In this document: positions 16,987 to 26,794 of the stretch, piece by piece
How the letters are laid out: each line of letters begins with the position of its first letter
How positions within the stretch are numbered: the first letter of the stretch is position 1
NCBI RefSeq assembly: GCF_028737195.1
Contig: NZ_JAQZAJ010000001.1
Span: 124,001-188,000 of the forward strand
Reading direction: 5' to 3'
Source of the DNA: Pseudovibrio exalbescens
Lineage (GTDB): Bacteria > Pseudomonadota > Alphaproteobacteria > Rhizobiales > Stappiaceae
DNA length: 64,000 nt
The notes under the pieces: generated by a model
Told to the model about the DNA's origin: nothing
Database searches by the model: none
Seen by the model: only the letters and a program-made list of their open reading frames with translations
Program-made: the position numbers and the translations under genes

Positions 16987-18312
16987 ATGCAGAATTGTTT
17001 GCGGGTGGGCGTAGCAGGTTTGGGCACCGTGGGTGCTTCTGTTGTGCGCATCGTCAAAGCGAAAGCCAAACAACTCGAAAACCGCTCTGGACGTCCCATT
17101 GAAGTCACGGCTGTAAGTGCACGCAGTCGGTCAAAGGATCGCGGGGTCGACCTTTCCAATCTTGAATGGTTCGACGATCCGGTCGCGCTCGCCAAGTCTT
17201 CCTCCATCGATGTTTTCGTGGAACTCATCGGTGGAGACAGTGGTTCAGCCGAGGAGAGCGTGCGGGCGGCGATTGAAGCGGGCAAACATGTGGTTACGGC
17301 CAACAAGGCCCTGCTCGCAAAACATGCGGTTTCTCTTTCCCGTTTGGCGGAAGAGAAGGGCGTGAGCTTGAATTATGAAGCAGCGGTTGCTGGCGGTATT
17401 CCGATTGTGAAGACCATGCGTGAAAGCCTTGCGGGCAACTCTGTTTCCCGCGTCTATGGCATCATGAATGGGACTTGCAACTACATCCTAACCCGCATGG
17501 AGCAGGAGGGGCTTTCCTTCGCTGAATGTTTGGCGGATGCGCAGCGTCTTGGATATGCAGAAGCTGATCCAACCTTTGACATTGAGGGTTTTGACACAGC
17601 ACACAAGCTGTCCCTGCTGACAAGTCTTGCATTTGGGTGTGAGGTCGACAGCGAATCCATCTACGTGGAAGGCATCACTTCCATCACGACGGAAGATATT
17701 CAAGCGGCCGATGAGCTTGGCTATCGTATCAAGCTCTTGGGTGTGGCGCAGCGAACGGATACAGGCGTTGAGCAGCGTGTTCATCCAACCATGGTACCCA
17801 AGCACTCAGCGATTGCACGCATTGATGGTGTGTTGAACGCGGTCGCTGTTGATGGCGATGCGGTGGGCGAGGTTGTGCTGGTCGGGCCGGGCGCGGGCGG
17901 TGATGCAACCGCCTCATCGGTTATCTCTGACATTGCCGATATTGCGCGCGAAGATGGCATGCCCGTCTTTGGACAAGCCGCGAAAACTCTAGAGCCCTAT
18001 ACGAAAGCGCGGATGCGCTTGCATGAAGGTGGGTACTATATTCGCCTTGCGGTGGATGACCGTCCAGGCGCATTCGCTGTGATTGCGCAGCGCATGGCGG
18101 AAAAGAACATTTCACTTCAATCCATTGTGCAGAACCGCCGCGAACCTGGCTCACACGAGGCAGGAGCGCTGGAAACGGCGGAGCCCCAGCCGGTCATTCT
18201 CATCACGCATGAGACCACTGAGCTGGCCATTCGCGAAGCGTTGGAACTGATTGCCGCTGAAAAGGTGACAGTAGGCGCTCCGCAGATGCTGCGAATTGAA
18301 AAACTGGACTAA
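16987..18312 (+). CDS. hom: homoserine dehydrogenase
   Basis: A 441-residue enzyme reducing aspartate semialdehyde to homoserine, the branch point toward Met and Thr. The NAD(P)-binding loop GLGTVGASVV starts near residue 11. NGTCNYILTRM and the YAEADPTFDIEGFD substrate region follow, and the C-terminal ACT domain (RLAVDDRPGAFAVIAQRM) probably mediates feedback control. It lies in the hom-glpX-recJ block. Its product, once acetylated, feeds metY. Confidence 0.96.
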   Translation: MQNCLRVGVAGLGTVGASVVRIVKAKAKQLENRSGRPIEVTAVSARSRSKDRGVDLSNLEWFDDPVALAKSSSIDVFVELIGGDSGSAEESVRAAIEAGKHVVTANKALLAKHAVSLSRLAEEKGVSLNYEAAVAGGIPIVKTMRESLAGNSVSRVYGIMNGTCNYILTRMEQEGLSFAECLADAQRLGYAEADPTFDIEGFDTAHKLSLLTSLAFGCEVDSESIYVEGITSITTEDIQAADELGYRIKLLGVAQRTDTGVEQRVHPTMVPKHSAIARIDGVLNAVAVDGDAVGEVVLVGPGAGGDATASSVISDIADIAREDGMPVFGQAAKTLEPYTKARMRLHEGGYYIRLAVDDRPGAFAVIAQRMAEKNISLQSIVQNRREPGSHEAGALETAEPQPVILITHETTELAIREALELIAAEKVTVGAPQMLRIEKLD

Positions 18313-18355
18313 CGCTGGTGCGAGAAGCGCTGGTGATCTGAACTTGAGGGTTTAA

Positions 18356-19351
18356 ATGGCTGATAGTCAAGCGGACGATGATTTCGTAATGGATCGCATT
18401 CTGACGCTGGAACTGGCACGTGTAACTGAGCGTGCAGCAGTTTCAGCTGCAAGACTGCGGGGTCGGGGGGACGAAAAGGCCGCAGACCAGGCTGCAGTGG
18501 ACGCTATGCGCCGCGAGCTCAATCAGCTTCCAATTGATGGCACCGTGGTTATCGGTGAAGGGGAGCGTGACGAGGCGCCAATGCTCTATATTGGCGAGAA
18601 GGTGGGAAACAAGAACGGCGACAAGGTCGATATCGCGCTTGATCCGCTGGAAGGTACCACCATTTGTGCGAAGAACATGCCGAATTCCATCGCGGTAATC
18701 GCGATGGCACCAGAGGGCGACCTTCTAAACGCACCGGACAGCTACATGTCCAAGATTGCGATCGGCCCGGGTTATCCTGTTGGTACGATCAACCTTGACG
18801 ATCCAATCGAGAAGAATCTGGAGCGTGTAGCCAAGGCCAAGGGCGTTTCCGTTTCCGATGTTACGGTTTGCGTGTTGGACCGTCCACGTCACGCCAAGCT
18901 CATCGACGACATTCGTGCAACCGGCGCTTCCATCTATTTGATTGGTGACGGTGACGTTGCAGGCATCATTCACACCACCAATCCGGAAGAGACCGGTATC
19001 GACCTATATGTTGGTATTGGTGGTGCTCCAGAAGGTGTTCTGGCTGCTGCAGCCCTGCGCTGCATCGGTGGTCAGATGGAAGGTCGTTTGGTCATCACCC
19101 GTGATGAGCAGGTGGAACGTGCCAAGCGAATGGGCATTGACGACATTAATCGCAAGTACACCCTGGAAGAAATGGCTGGCGGCGACGTGATCTTCGCGGC
19201 AACCGGTGTTACGGACGGCAATTTCCTCAAGGGCGTCAAGTTCGGTCGCAACCATATCACCACCCACACGGTTGTGATGCGTTCCACTACGGGCACTGTG
19301 CGCTACATCTCTGCGCAGCACTCCCATCTGGACAAGTTTCATCTAGACTGA
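18356..19351 (+). CDS. glpX: class II fructose-1,6-bisphosphatase (GlpX)
   Basis: A 331-residue GlpX-type phosphatase acting in gluconeogenesis. GEGERDEAPMLYIGE near residue 62 and DPLEGTT near 98 provide the metal and phosphate ligands, and LDRPRHAKLI and GIGGAPEGVLAAAAL complete the fold. It begins 44 bp after hom and is followed by a terminator. Confidence 0.95.
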   Translation: MADSQADDDFVMDRILTLELARVTERAAVSAARLRGRGDEKAADQAAVDAMRRELNQLPIDGTVVIGEGERDEAPMLYIGEKVGNKNGDKVDIALDPLEGTTICAKNMPNSIAVIAMAPEGDLLNAPDSYMSKIAIGPGYPVGTINLDDPIEKNLERVAKAKGVSVSDVTVCVLDRPRHAKLIDDIRATGASIYLIGDGDVAGIIHTTNPEETGIDLYVGIGGAPEGVLAAAALRCIGGQMEGRLVITRDEQVERAKRMGIDDINRKYTLEEMAGGDVIFAATGVTDGNFLKGVKFGRNHITTHTVVMRSTTGTVRYISAQHSHLDKFHLD

Positions 19352-19379
19352 TTTTCACCAGTCTTATTCAACAGGTTCA

Positions 19380-19418
19380 GCGGGCGGACCCTTTGAGTGT
19401 TCGCCCGTTTGCTTTTTT
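19380..19418 (+). terminator. terminator after glpX
   Basis: An 8-bp stem, CGGGCGGA (19381-19388), pairs with TTCGCCCG around an 11-nt loop and is followed by a T-rich run ending in TTTTTT. It separates glpX from recJ. Confidence 0.75.
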
Positions 19419-19445
19419 GACCGGAATCACCACAGCCTGATAGTC

Positions 19446-21290
19446 ATGACAGCGACCAGTCTAAGCGATGCAAACGAACGACGGACCGTTCTTGGTGTAA
19501 CCCGCTCTTCAGCAGGGCGCATTTGGCGAGAGCGCATTGATGGCACACAGAATGCGCAAGCGCTTGCGTTGTCTCAGCGCACCGGCCTGCCTGATGTAGT
19601 GGGGAAGGTGCTGATCGGGCGCGACGTTGGTCTTGAAGAAGCAGATCGCTTTTTAGACCCGTCCCTCAAGGATCTGATGCCGGATCCTTCCAGCCTGCAG
19701 GATATGGACAAGGCAGCAACCCGGATCGCTGATGCGCTGCATGCCGGAACACCGCTTGCAGTCTTTGGCGATTATGACGTGGATGGCGCAACATCTACGG
19801 CGCTTTTGCTACGCTATTTCCGTGCGTTGAATGTCGAGCCTCAGTTCTATATTCCAGACCGGATCATTGATGGCTACGGCCCGAATCCAACAGCGATTTC
19901 GCAGCTCCATGACGGTGGTGCGCGCCTTTTGATCACAGTTGACTGCGGCAGTACCTCGTTTGAAGCTTTTGACGAGGCGCGCCGTGTGGGGCTGGAAGTG
20001 GTGGTTATTGACCACCATCAGGTGGGTGAAACCTTCCCGGATGTTACCGCACTGGTGAACCCAAACCGTCAGGATGATCTGTCTGGTCAAGGGCATCTCG
20101 CCGCCGTCGGCGTGACCTTCCTGTTCCTGGTGGCGTTAAACCGCGAACTGCGCAAGCGTGGGGTAACCAACCTTCCTGACCTGATGGCCCTGTTGGATCT
20201 GGTCGCTCTGGGGACTGTATGTGATGTGGTGCCTTTGAAGGGCCTGAACCGCGCTTATGTGGTCAAGGGGCTTCAGGTCATGCACCAGCGTCGCAATGTC
20301 GGCCTTGCCGCTCTTGCCGATATCTCCCGCGTGAATGGCAAACCAACGCCGTATCATCTTGGCTTCATGCTTGGTCCACGAATCAATGCTGGAGGGCGCA
20401 TTGGAGATTCCGCGCTTGGAGCGAAGCTGCTTGTCAGCGGATCTCGTGAAGAAGCAGAGCACATCGCAGCAACGCTGGAGCGCCTCAATCAGGAGCGTCA
20501 GGCAATTGAAGCGATCATGCTTGAGGAAGGTGAAGGTCAGGCTTTTCAAAAACTTGATGCCAATGGAGAACCGCCAGCCATCCTTCTTACCGGGGCAGAC
20601 AACTGGCATCCGGGCGTAGTGGGTCTCATTGCTTCCCGCCTCAAGGAGCGCTATCGCCGTCCATCCTTTGCCATTGCATTTAATGAAGAGGGAGTAGGCA
20701 CAGGCTCAGGACGCTCAATCACCGGTGTGGATCTGGGTGCAGCTGTGAGAGCGGCCGTTGAAGCGGGCTTGCTGGAGAAGGGCGGTGGTCACGCCATGGC
20801 TGCCGGCCTGACAGTAAAACGAGAGAAGCTAGCCGAGGTTGAAGCATTTTTGTCCGCTCAGTTGTCAGAGGCGGTTGGCATTGCCGCTCAGGATCATGAA
20901 TTGACCATAGATGGTGTGCTTGCACCGAGTGGAGCAACTCTGGACCTTTTGGAAACACTTGAGCGTGCGGGCCCTTACGGGGCATCTCACCCGGAACCCA
21001 TCTTTGCTTTTCCCTCAGTGAGAATTAAGTACGCGGATGTTATTGGAAAAGGTCATGTTCGTGTGACAATCGCTACCAATGATGGAGGGAATCTGAAGGC
21101 AATTGCGTTCAAGGCTGAAGATCAACCTCTTGGGCGGGCTTTGCTTGAGGCACGGGGCAAGAACCTTCATTTGGCTGGTGTGCTCTCCATTGACACGTGG
21201 CAAGGGCAGGCGAAAGCCCAGTTGCGTATTCTGGATGCCGCAGATCCAACAACATCAACTTTGGCTCGCATGACGGGTGGGCTAAAGTAA
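19446..21290 (+). CDS. recJ: single-stranded-DNA-specific exonuclease RecJ
   Basis: A 614-residue 5'-3' ssDNA exonuclease of recombination and mismatch repair. The DHH-family motifs are clear: FGDYDVDGATSTALLL near residue 101, DCGS, VIDHHQVGE with the DHH triad, and the DHHA1 motifs GPRINAGGRIGDS, GSGRS and KGGGHAMAAGL. Full length. Confidence 0.96.
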   Translation: MTATSLSDANERRTVLGVTRSSAGRIWRERIDGTQNAQALALSQRTGLPDVVGKVLIGRDVGLEEADRFLDPSLKDLMPDPSSLQDMDKAATRIADALHAGTPLAVFGDYDVDGATSTALLLRYFRALNVEPQFYIPDRIIDGYGPNPTAISQLHDGGARLLITVDCGSTSFEAFDEARRVGLEVVVIDHHQVGETFPDVTALVNPNRQDDLSGQGHLAAVGVTFLFLVALNRELRKRGVTNLPDLMALLDLVALGTVCDVVPLKGLNRAYVVKGLQVMHQRRNVGLAALADISRVNGKPTPYHLGFMLGPRINAGGRIGDSALGAKLLVSGSREEAEHIAATLERLNQERQAIEAIMLEEGEGQAFQKLDANGEPPAILLTGADNWHPGVVGLIASRLKERYRRPSFAIAFNEEGVGTGSGRSITGVDLGAAVRAAVEAGLLEKGGGHAMAAGLTVKREKLAEVEAFLSAQLSEAVGIAAQDHELTIDGVLAPSGATLDLLETLERAGPYGASHPEPIFAFPSVRIKYADVIGKGHVRVTIATNDGGNLKAIAFKAEDQPLGRALLEARGKNLHLAGVLSIDTWQGQAKAQLRILDAADPTTSTLARMTGGLK

Positions 21291-21465
21291 GCGTATCGTG
21301 TTTTTCAGTACCCATGAGTAGCGTTTACGTATCTCTCTCCCCAAGGCTTAGGGAAGCGAGATATGAAGCGTTGATTTCGTTTATGCTCTGGACCTTACTG
21401 GTAAGGTTGATGGCAGACTCATTTTCGGCGTTCAATGGAGTGAACGCCGCACGCTAGGGGGCACT

Positions 21466-21876
21466 ATGGAACAACCCAGAGAGATCGAGACATCCGGCGG
21501 GCTCGGGCTGGGTCTGGCACTTGGCGGGGCAAGTGGCGTGATTTCCATCCTGTCGGCGGCAGCATCTTCGCATGGTGTCGGCGCGCAGCTGCTCTCCACC
21601 ATCTCGCAGATGACCATGCTTCATGCTGGCGCATTTATCGCTCTTGGACTTGCACTGGCATTCACTCGCTCAAGATTGCTCGGATTTGCACTGCTGATCA
21701 TTTTTGCCGGACTAGGGCTCTTCTGCGGTGATCTGGCCTTCCGGTTTTTCTCCGGAACACGGCTGTTTCCCATGGCAGCGCCAACGGGTGGCTTCATGAT
21801 GATCATGGGGTGGCTGTTGGTTTTTCTGGTCGGTCTGGCGCGGGTCTTTGGCGTCTCCGGCAAGTCGAGAACCTAA
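21466..21876 (+). CDS. DUF423-like small membrane protein
   Basis: A 136-residue protein with four hydrophobic segments. The HAGAFIALGLAL helix and the following GLFCGDLAFRFFSG and PMAAPTGGFMMIMGW motifs fit the DUF423 (YwdK-like) family, whose function is unknown. GGGG lies shortly before the ATG. It stands alone between recJ and the convergent M3 peptidase gene and shares a bidirectional terminator with the latter. Confidence 0.72.
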   Translation: MEQPREIETSGGLGLGLALGGASGVISILSAAASSHGVGAQLLSTISQMTMLHAGAFIALGLALAFTRSRLLGFALLIIFAGLGLFCGDLAFRFFSGTRLFPMAAPTGGFMMIMGWLLVFLVGLARVFGVSGKSRT

Positions 21877-21911
21877 AAAAAAAGCGAGAGGGGTGGGGCC
21901 CAGCTCGCTTT
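21875..21911. terminator. bidirectional terminator
   Basis: AAAGCGAG and CTCGCTTT pair around a GC-rich loop. A run of nine A on the left side becomes a U-run for the minus-strand M3 peptidase transcript. It lies between the two convergent genes. Confidence 0.75.
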
Positions 21912-21987
21912 AAAGTTTGGTGCATCAGTAGAGGCGCGGACAAGTCAGCGCCCGGATGTACCTTGCAGATTCTTACTTGCGCGAGGC

Positions 21988-24048
21988 TTAAGCTGGCACC
22001 TCGGTTTCCGCGAGACCGCGCCCCTTTAGAAGGGGCTCAATGCTTGGCATTTTGCCACGGAAATCCAGATAGGCTTGTTCTGGAGACTGCTTTCCACCCG
22101 CTGAGTAGATGGCGGTCAGAAGGCGCTGCGCGGTTTCCGGATGGAACGGATCACCAGCTTCCTTGAATGCTTCGAACGCATCTGCATCCATTACCTCAGA
22201 CCAGATGTAGCTGTAGTAGCCAGCCGAATAGCCATCGCCTGCAAACGCGTGGGCTAGGTGCGGCGTGCGGTGGCGCATGATGATCTGTGATGGCATGTCT
22301 ATGCGCTCCAGCACCTCCTTTTCGAAGGTTTGCGGGTCAAGGTCATCCTTTGCTTCGCTATGGATCGCCATATCAACCATCGCAGTTGCAAGATACTCCA
22401 CTGTTGCAAAGCCTTGATTGAAGTTTGCTGCCGCCAGCAACTTGTCCAGAAGAGCCTGTGGTATGGGTTCTCCTGTCTTGTAGTGAACGGCAAAACGTTC
22501 AAGAACCTCTGGCTCTGACAACCAATGCTCATAGAGCTGAGAGGGGAGTTCCACGAAGTCGCGAGACACGCTGGTGCCCGAAATCACCGGATACGTTACG
22601 TCCGAGAGCAAACCATGGAGCGCGTGGCCGAACTCGTGAAACAGAGTACGGGCATCGTCAAAGGTCAGCAGGGTCTGCGCGCCTTCGGGGGCCTTCGAGA
22701 AGTTCATGACGTTGACGATGATGGGCGCGACATCTCCGTTGGTGCGGTGTTGTTTTCGGAATGCACTCATCCAAGCGCCGGACCGTTTCGAAGTGCGGGC
22801 GAAGTAGTCGCCAATAAAAATGCCGCGATGGCTGCCATCAGCGTTCAGCACTTCGTAAACACGGATGTCGGGGTGGTAGCGGTCCACATCGCTGATCTCC
22901 TTAAAGGAGATGCCAAACAAGCGGTTTGCTGTGTAGAAGGCCGCCTCAATCATCTTGTCGAGTTGGAAGTAGGGTTTGATCTCTTCCTCGTCCAGCTCGT
23001 GTTTCTTCTGGCGCACCTTTTCAGAGTAGTAGCGCCAGTCCCAAGGAGCGATTTCCAGGTTATCTCCTTGTGATTGCGCCATTTCCTGAAGGTCCGCTGC
23101 TTCTTCAAGGGCGCGAGCGCGTGCTGGCTTCCAGATGTTCTCCAGAAGGTCAGTTACCGCGGCAGGTGTTTTTGCCATGGTGTCGTCCAGCTTGAACGCA
23201 GCAAAACTGTCAAAACCGAGCAGTTTGGCTCGTTCCTGGCGCAGGGCAACAGTTTCCTTGATAATCTCCAGATTGCTGGTGTCGCCTGGCTTTTCTCCGC
23301 GGCTGGCCCACGCTTTGAATGCGGTCTCGCGCAAATCGCGGCGTTTTGAAAACTGCAGGAACGGTTCAATGGAAGACCGGGAAAGGGTGATGACATAGGC
23401 ACCTTCGTCTCCCCGCTCGGTCGCTGCTTCCTTGGCAGCATCAATGAGGAACTGAGGCAAGCCCTCAATATCTGCTTCGGTTTTCAGAACCAGCTTGTAG
23501 TCTGCTTCGTCAGCCAGAACGTTTTGCGCAAACTGAGTACCCAGTGTGGCCAAGCGTTGCGTGATTTCGGCCATGCGTTTTTTTGAGGCCTCATCAAGGC
23601 CTGCACCCGCGCGTGTGAAGCTGACCATATAGCGTTCGACAACACGTTTTTGTTCTGCATCAAGCCCCATAGAGCCAATGTTGTCGGAGAGGCTTTTGAT
23701 GCGGGCAAAGATATCCGCATTCAAAAGGATCTTGGAGCTGTGCGCCGCCAGTTTGGGAGCTACATCGCGCTCCGTTGCCTGAAGTGTGGGATTGGTATGA
23801 GAACCGGAGAGATTGAAGAAAACAGAAGCAACTTGAGTGAGTTCTCGGCCAGCTGTCTCTAGCGCAAGAATGGTGTTCTCGAAGCTTGGTGCATCGATGT
23901 TTGCTGCTATGGCAGCAACATCTTCTTCCGCTTTCTGCAATGCCTCATCAAAGGCTTTGGAGAAGTCATCGGAGTTGAATTTTGAAAAGGGAGGGAGACC
24001 AAACGGTGTATCCCACTCTGCAAGCAGGATGGAGCTGCCTTCGCTCAT
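21988..24048 (-). CDS. M3 family zinc metallopeptidase (oligopeptidase A/Dcp type)
   Basis: A 686-residue M3 peptidase that degrades short peptides, probably in the cytoplasm since no signal peptide is visible. The zinc site is HEFGH (His471, Glu472, His475) in TLFHEFGHALHGLLSD, with the third ligand expected in the ELPSQLYEHWL region about 30 residues later. FPETAQRLLTAIYSAGGK-like C-terminal sequence is typical of OpdA/Dcp. PrlC (OpdA) and Dcp cannot be separated confidently from sequence. Confidence 0.94.
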   Translation of the reverse strand: MSEGSSILLAEWDTPFGLPPFSKFNSDDFSKAFDEALQKAEEDVAAIAANIDAPSFENTILALETAGRELTQVASVFFNLSGSHTNPTLQATERDVAPKLAAHSSKILLNADIFARIKSLSDNIGSMGLDAEQKRVVERYMVSFTRAGAGLDEASKKRMAEITQRLATLGTQFAQNVLADEADYKLVLKTEADIEGLPQFLIDAAKEAATERGDEGAYVITLSRSSIEPFLQFSKRRDLRETAFKAWASRGEKPGDTSNLEIIKETVALRQERAKLLGFDSFAAFKLDDTMAKTPAAVTDLLENIWKPARARALEEAADLQEMAQSQGDNLEIAPWDWRYYSEKVRQKKHELDEEEIKPYFQLDKMIEAAFYTANRLFGISFKEISDVDRYHPDIRVYEVLNADGSHRGIFIGDYFARTSKRSGAWMSAFRKQHRTNGDVAPIIVNVMNFSKAPEGAQTLLTFDDARTLFHEFGHALHGLLSDVTYPVISGTSVSRDFVELPSQLYEHWLSEPEVLERFAVHYKTGEPIPQALLDKLLAAANFNQGFATVEYLATAMVDMAIHSEAKDDLDPQTFEKEVLERIDMPSQIIMRHRTPHLAHAFAGDGYSAGYYSYIWSEVMDADAFEAFKEAGDPFHPETAQRLLTAIYSAGGKQSPEQAYLDFRGKMPSIEPLLKGRGLAETEVPA

Positions 24049-24160
24049 TTATATTCTCCGGAGATTTGAAATTCTTACCCGGTGAATATGGTTGTGTGAC
24101 CCCGCGCCGTAAAGAGCAGGCGCGGGACCTCCCTGAATTTTGTGGGCGCTCCTACACCGC

Positions 24161-24760
24161 TTAAAAAGAGAGCGTTGTAGACGTTTTCGCCGTTGGCGCG
24201 GGCACGGGCCCCATGCTTTGTGGCAGTTCGTCCACGGGCGCTGCCAGTGTCATGACCCAGAAGTTGCGGTAGGTGCCGTCTTTCCGGTTGGTTCGCGCTA
24301 TACCCATGTGGGTTACATTGGGGTTGAGGAGATTTTTGTTGTGGTCTTTCGAGTTCTTCCACCCGTTCATGGCCGCTGTGATGGAAGCGTAGCCAGCGCC
24401 CAGATTTTCTGCGCCTGCGGCTGACAGATAACCGTTGGTCTGTGTTCGGCGCATCAGACTGCCGCCAGTGTGGCGACTGGTCTTGAGAGAGTCGCGTGAG
24501 GCCACATGATCGGCCATTTCTTGGGAGACTTCTTTCAGGTGTGGGTCGAGCTTCAAGGCCGCCAGCCCGTGCTTTGCGCGCCATGCATTGGTCTGTTGCA
24601 GGGCCTCCTGGTCGTTCACGGAAACCCGATAGATCTCCGGGGCGTCGCCTGTCAGCCCGGAGATGGACGAGCATCCACCAACAGCGGCCAAACTCAGTGC
24701 TGCGGCCAGCCACAGGGCGGCTGTGCGTGAACGGCGTGGCACGCCATCGTATTGTCTCAT
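24161..24760 (-). CDS. CAP (SCP/PR1-like) domain lipoprotein
   Basis: I place the start at the ATG at 24760, giving 199 residues with a lipoprotein signal whose lipobox AVGGC puts Cys30 at the acyl site. A much longer open frame exists upstream but has no lipoprotein logic, and GAGG precedes the chosen ATG. The mature part has the CAP fold: NAWRAKHGLAALKLDPHL, ENLGAGY, GWKNSKDHNKNLLNP and HMGIA with the conserved histidines. Bacterial CAP proteins are secreted or membrane-anchored and of unknown activity. Confidence 0.82.
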   Translation of the reverse strand: MRQYDGVPRRSRTAALWLAAALSLAAVGGCSSISGLTGDAPEIYRVSVNDQEALQQTNAWRAKHGLAALKLDPHLKEVSQEMADHVASRDSLKTSRHTGGSLMRRTQTNGYLSAAGAENLGAGYASITAAMNGWKNSKDHNKNLLNPNVTHMGIARTNRKDGTYRNFWVMTLAAPVDELPQSMGPVPAPTAKTSTTLSF

Positions 24761-25069
24761 CGCTTTTGTATACCTCAGATTGTTCGGGGTGCCCGCAATC
24801 TGCTCCCCAATTTTGAGCGGAGTGACAGTTCTCCCACAAAAGTGGCGGGAAAATGGGAAGCATGACACTGCCTCAAAACAAGAGGGATGGTCCTCAGGCT
24901 TTTCCAAGTTATTCACTGATTGAAGAAAAAGCTTCGACATTTAATAAAATGCCACAGGATGCAGGTTTTATGTGCCTGCTGCGAATCTTTAGACATTATT
25001 TACGAAGTGTCGTTGCGGCCGGGCAGGCGTATTCTAAGCCATGTGTTTAGAGTTGTAAGGGTAGCGTTT

Positions 25070-26794
25070 ATGATAGGGGCGAAAACCCAGGAAGCCGCGC
25101 CACATCTTGGTGGTGGCGATGAGGTACACAAGGCACCCCGCAGTTTGAGGGTGGTGGGCGCGCGTGCTTTTGCTCCTTTGGTGCTCCTGCTGCTTTGCTT
25201 GGCCGTGTTCCTGCCAGGGCAGATGTCTGTACCGCCACTTGACCGTGATGAGCCGCGGTTCACGCAGGCCACCAAACAGATGGTTCAGTCCGGCGACTAC
25301 GTGAACATCAAGTTCCTTGATGAGCGTCGCAACAAGAAACCCGTTGGCATCTATTGGCTGCAAGCAGGCATGACGAAGCTGACGGGATACGGCGCTGAAG
25401 CTCCCATCTGGGTTTACCGTCTTGTTTCTGTACTTGGTGCAACGCTGGCGGTTCTCTTTACCTATTGGGCCTGTATGGCATTCATGTCATCACCTGCTGC
25501 ATTTACTTCTGCGGCATTTGTGGCCCTGACCTTTATTTTAACGACAGAGTCACGGCTCGCAAAAACCGATGCCATGTTGCTCGCCACTGTTGTACTGGCG
25601 CAAGGGGCGCTCGCTCGTATCTGGCTTGCGCGCGCCAAAGACACGTTTAGCAGGTGGATATATCCGCTCGTGTTCTGGATAGCGCTTGGCGCAGGCACCT
25701 TGATCAAGGGGCCGATTATCCTGATGGTCTCTGGCTTTACTGTTGCCGGTCTGTGCCTTTTCAAGCGGGAAGTGGCATGGCTCAGGCGCCTACGCCCAAT
25801 TCTTGGGCTTCTTCTGCTGTTGGCTATTGTGTTGCCTTGGCTGGTGGCCATCTACATCGCAACAGATGGGGGCTTTTTCGCTGACTCCATTGGTCGCGAT
25901 ATGCTTGGGAAGGTTGCGACGGGGCAGGAAAGTCATGGTGCGCCGCCTCTAACGCATTTGGCCGCGAGCTGGGTCTTGTTCTGGCCTCTATCTGCTTTCC
26001 TTCTGTTGGCTTTGCCGGGTATTTGGCGGGAGCGGAAGACGGATGCCATAGTCTTTGCTGCCAGTTGGCTGGTGCCAACATGGATCGTATTTGAACTGGT
26101 CTCTACCAAACTTCCGCACTACACCATGCCTGCGCTGCCAGCCGTGGCTCTCGCCGTATGTTTCGTTCTCATTCACAAGCTGGAACTGCCAAAGCGGGCG
26201 GGGCTCTATTGGGCCGCGACGCTCTTGCTGGCTCTCGTTCCGGTTCTTGTGGCAGTTGGCAGCGTTGCGCTTCCCATTTTCGTGAATGCCTGGCCATCGC
26301 CTCCCGGCGTGATTATTGCGGTAATCGGCGCTCTGTTTGGATTGATTGCAGCGCGGGAAATGAAGCGGCGCCATGTGTTCAAGGCGTTCTGGCCTGCGGC
26401 GGCTTCATCAATCTTCATGTTGTTTGGCTTCTGGGCTTTCGTTGGTCCGGCTTTGGAACCGATCTGGCTTTCGCCTCGTCTGGTCACGCAGATTGAGGCT
26501 GCCACATCCTGCGAAAAACCGCAGGTGATTACAGTTGGGTTCAATGAGCCGAGCTATGTTTTCCTTCTAAACTCAGATATAACCCTAGGGAATGCGAGTG
26601 CTGCCGCAGAATTCCTGAATGACGACGCTGGAGACGGATGCCGAGTGGCCACCGTTGAAAGCAAGTACGCTGTGCAATTTGAAGACGCTGCCAGACATCT
26701 TGGTGTGAAGCTCGAAAAAGCAGGGGCTGTTTCCGGACTGAACATCAACGGTGGTGATCAACTTACCATTGGGGTCTACGTTAACGGGGGATAG
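25070..26794 (+). CDS. ArnT-like GT39 glycosyltransferase
   Basis: A polytopic membrane glycosyltransferase of 574 residues with about twelve membrane segments. The first periplasmic loop carries the GT39/ArnT signature PPLDRDEPRF with the Asp60-Glu61 pair, then KKPVGIYWLQ. Such enzymes take a sugar from a polyprenyl-phosphate donor and put it on lipid A or another periplasmic acceptor. I chose the ATG at 25070 (AAGGG upstream) over 24920, which would add 50 non-conserved residues. It opens a four-gene operon with PAP2, GT2 and LAB_N genes. Confidence 0.88.
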   Translation: MIGAKTQEAAPHLGGGDEVHKAPRSLRVVGARAFAPLVLLLLCLAVFLPGQMSVPPLDRDEPRFTQATKQMVQSGDYVNIKFLDERRNKKPVGIYWLQAGMTKLTGYGAEAPIWVYRLVSVLGATLAVLFTYWACMAFMSSPAAFTSAAFVALTFILTTESRLAKTDAMLLATVVLAQGALARIWLARAKDTFSRWIYPLVFWIALGAGTLIKGPIILMVSGFTVAGLCLFKREVAWLRRLRPILGLLLLLAIVLPWLVAIYIATDGGFFADSIGRDMLGKVATGQESHGAPPLTHLAASWVLFWPLSAFLLLALPGIWRERKTDAIVFAASWLVPTWIVFELVSTKLPHYTMPALPAVALAVCFVLIHKLELPKRAGLYWAATLLLALVPVLVAVGSVALPIFVNAWPSPPGVIIAVIGALFGLIAAREMKRRHVFKAFWPAAASSIFMLFGFWAFVGPALEPIWLSPRLVTQIEAATSCEKPQVITVGFNEPSYVFLLNSDITLGNASAAAEFLNDDAGDGCRVATVESKYAVQFEDAARHLGVKLEKAGAVSGLNINGGDQLTIGVYVNGG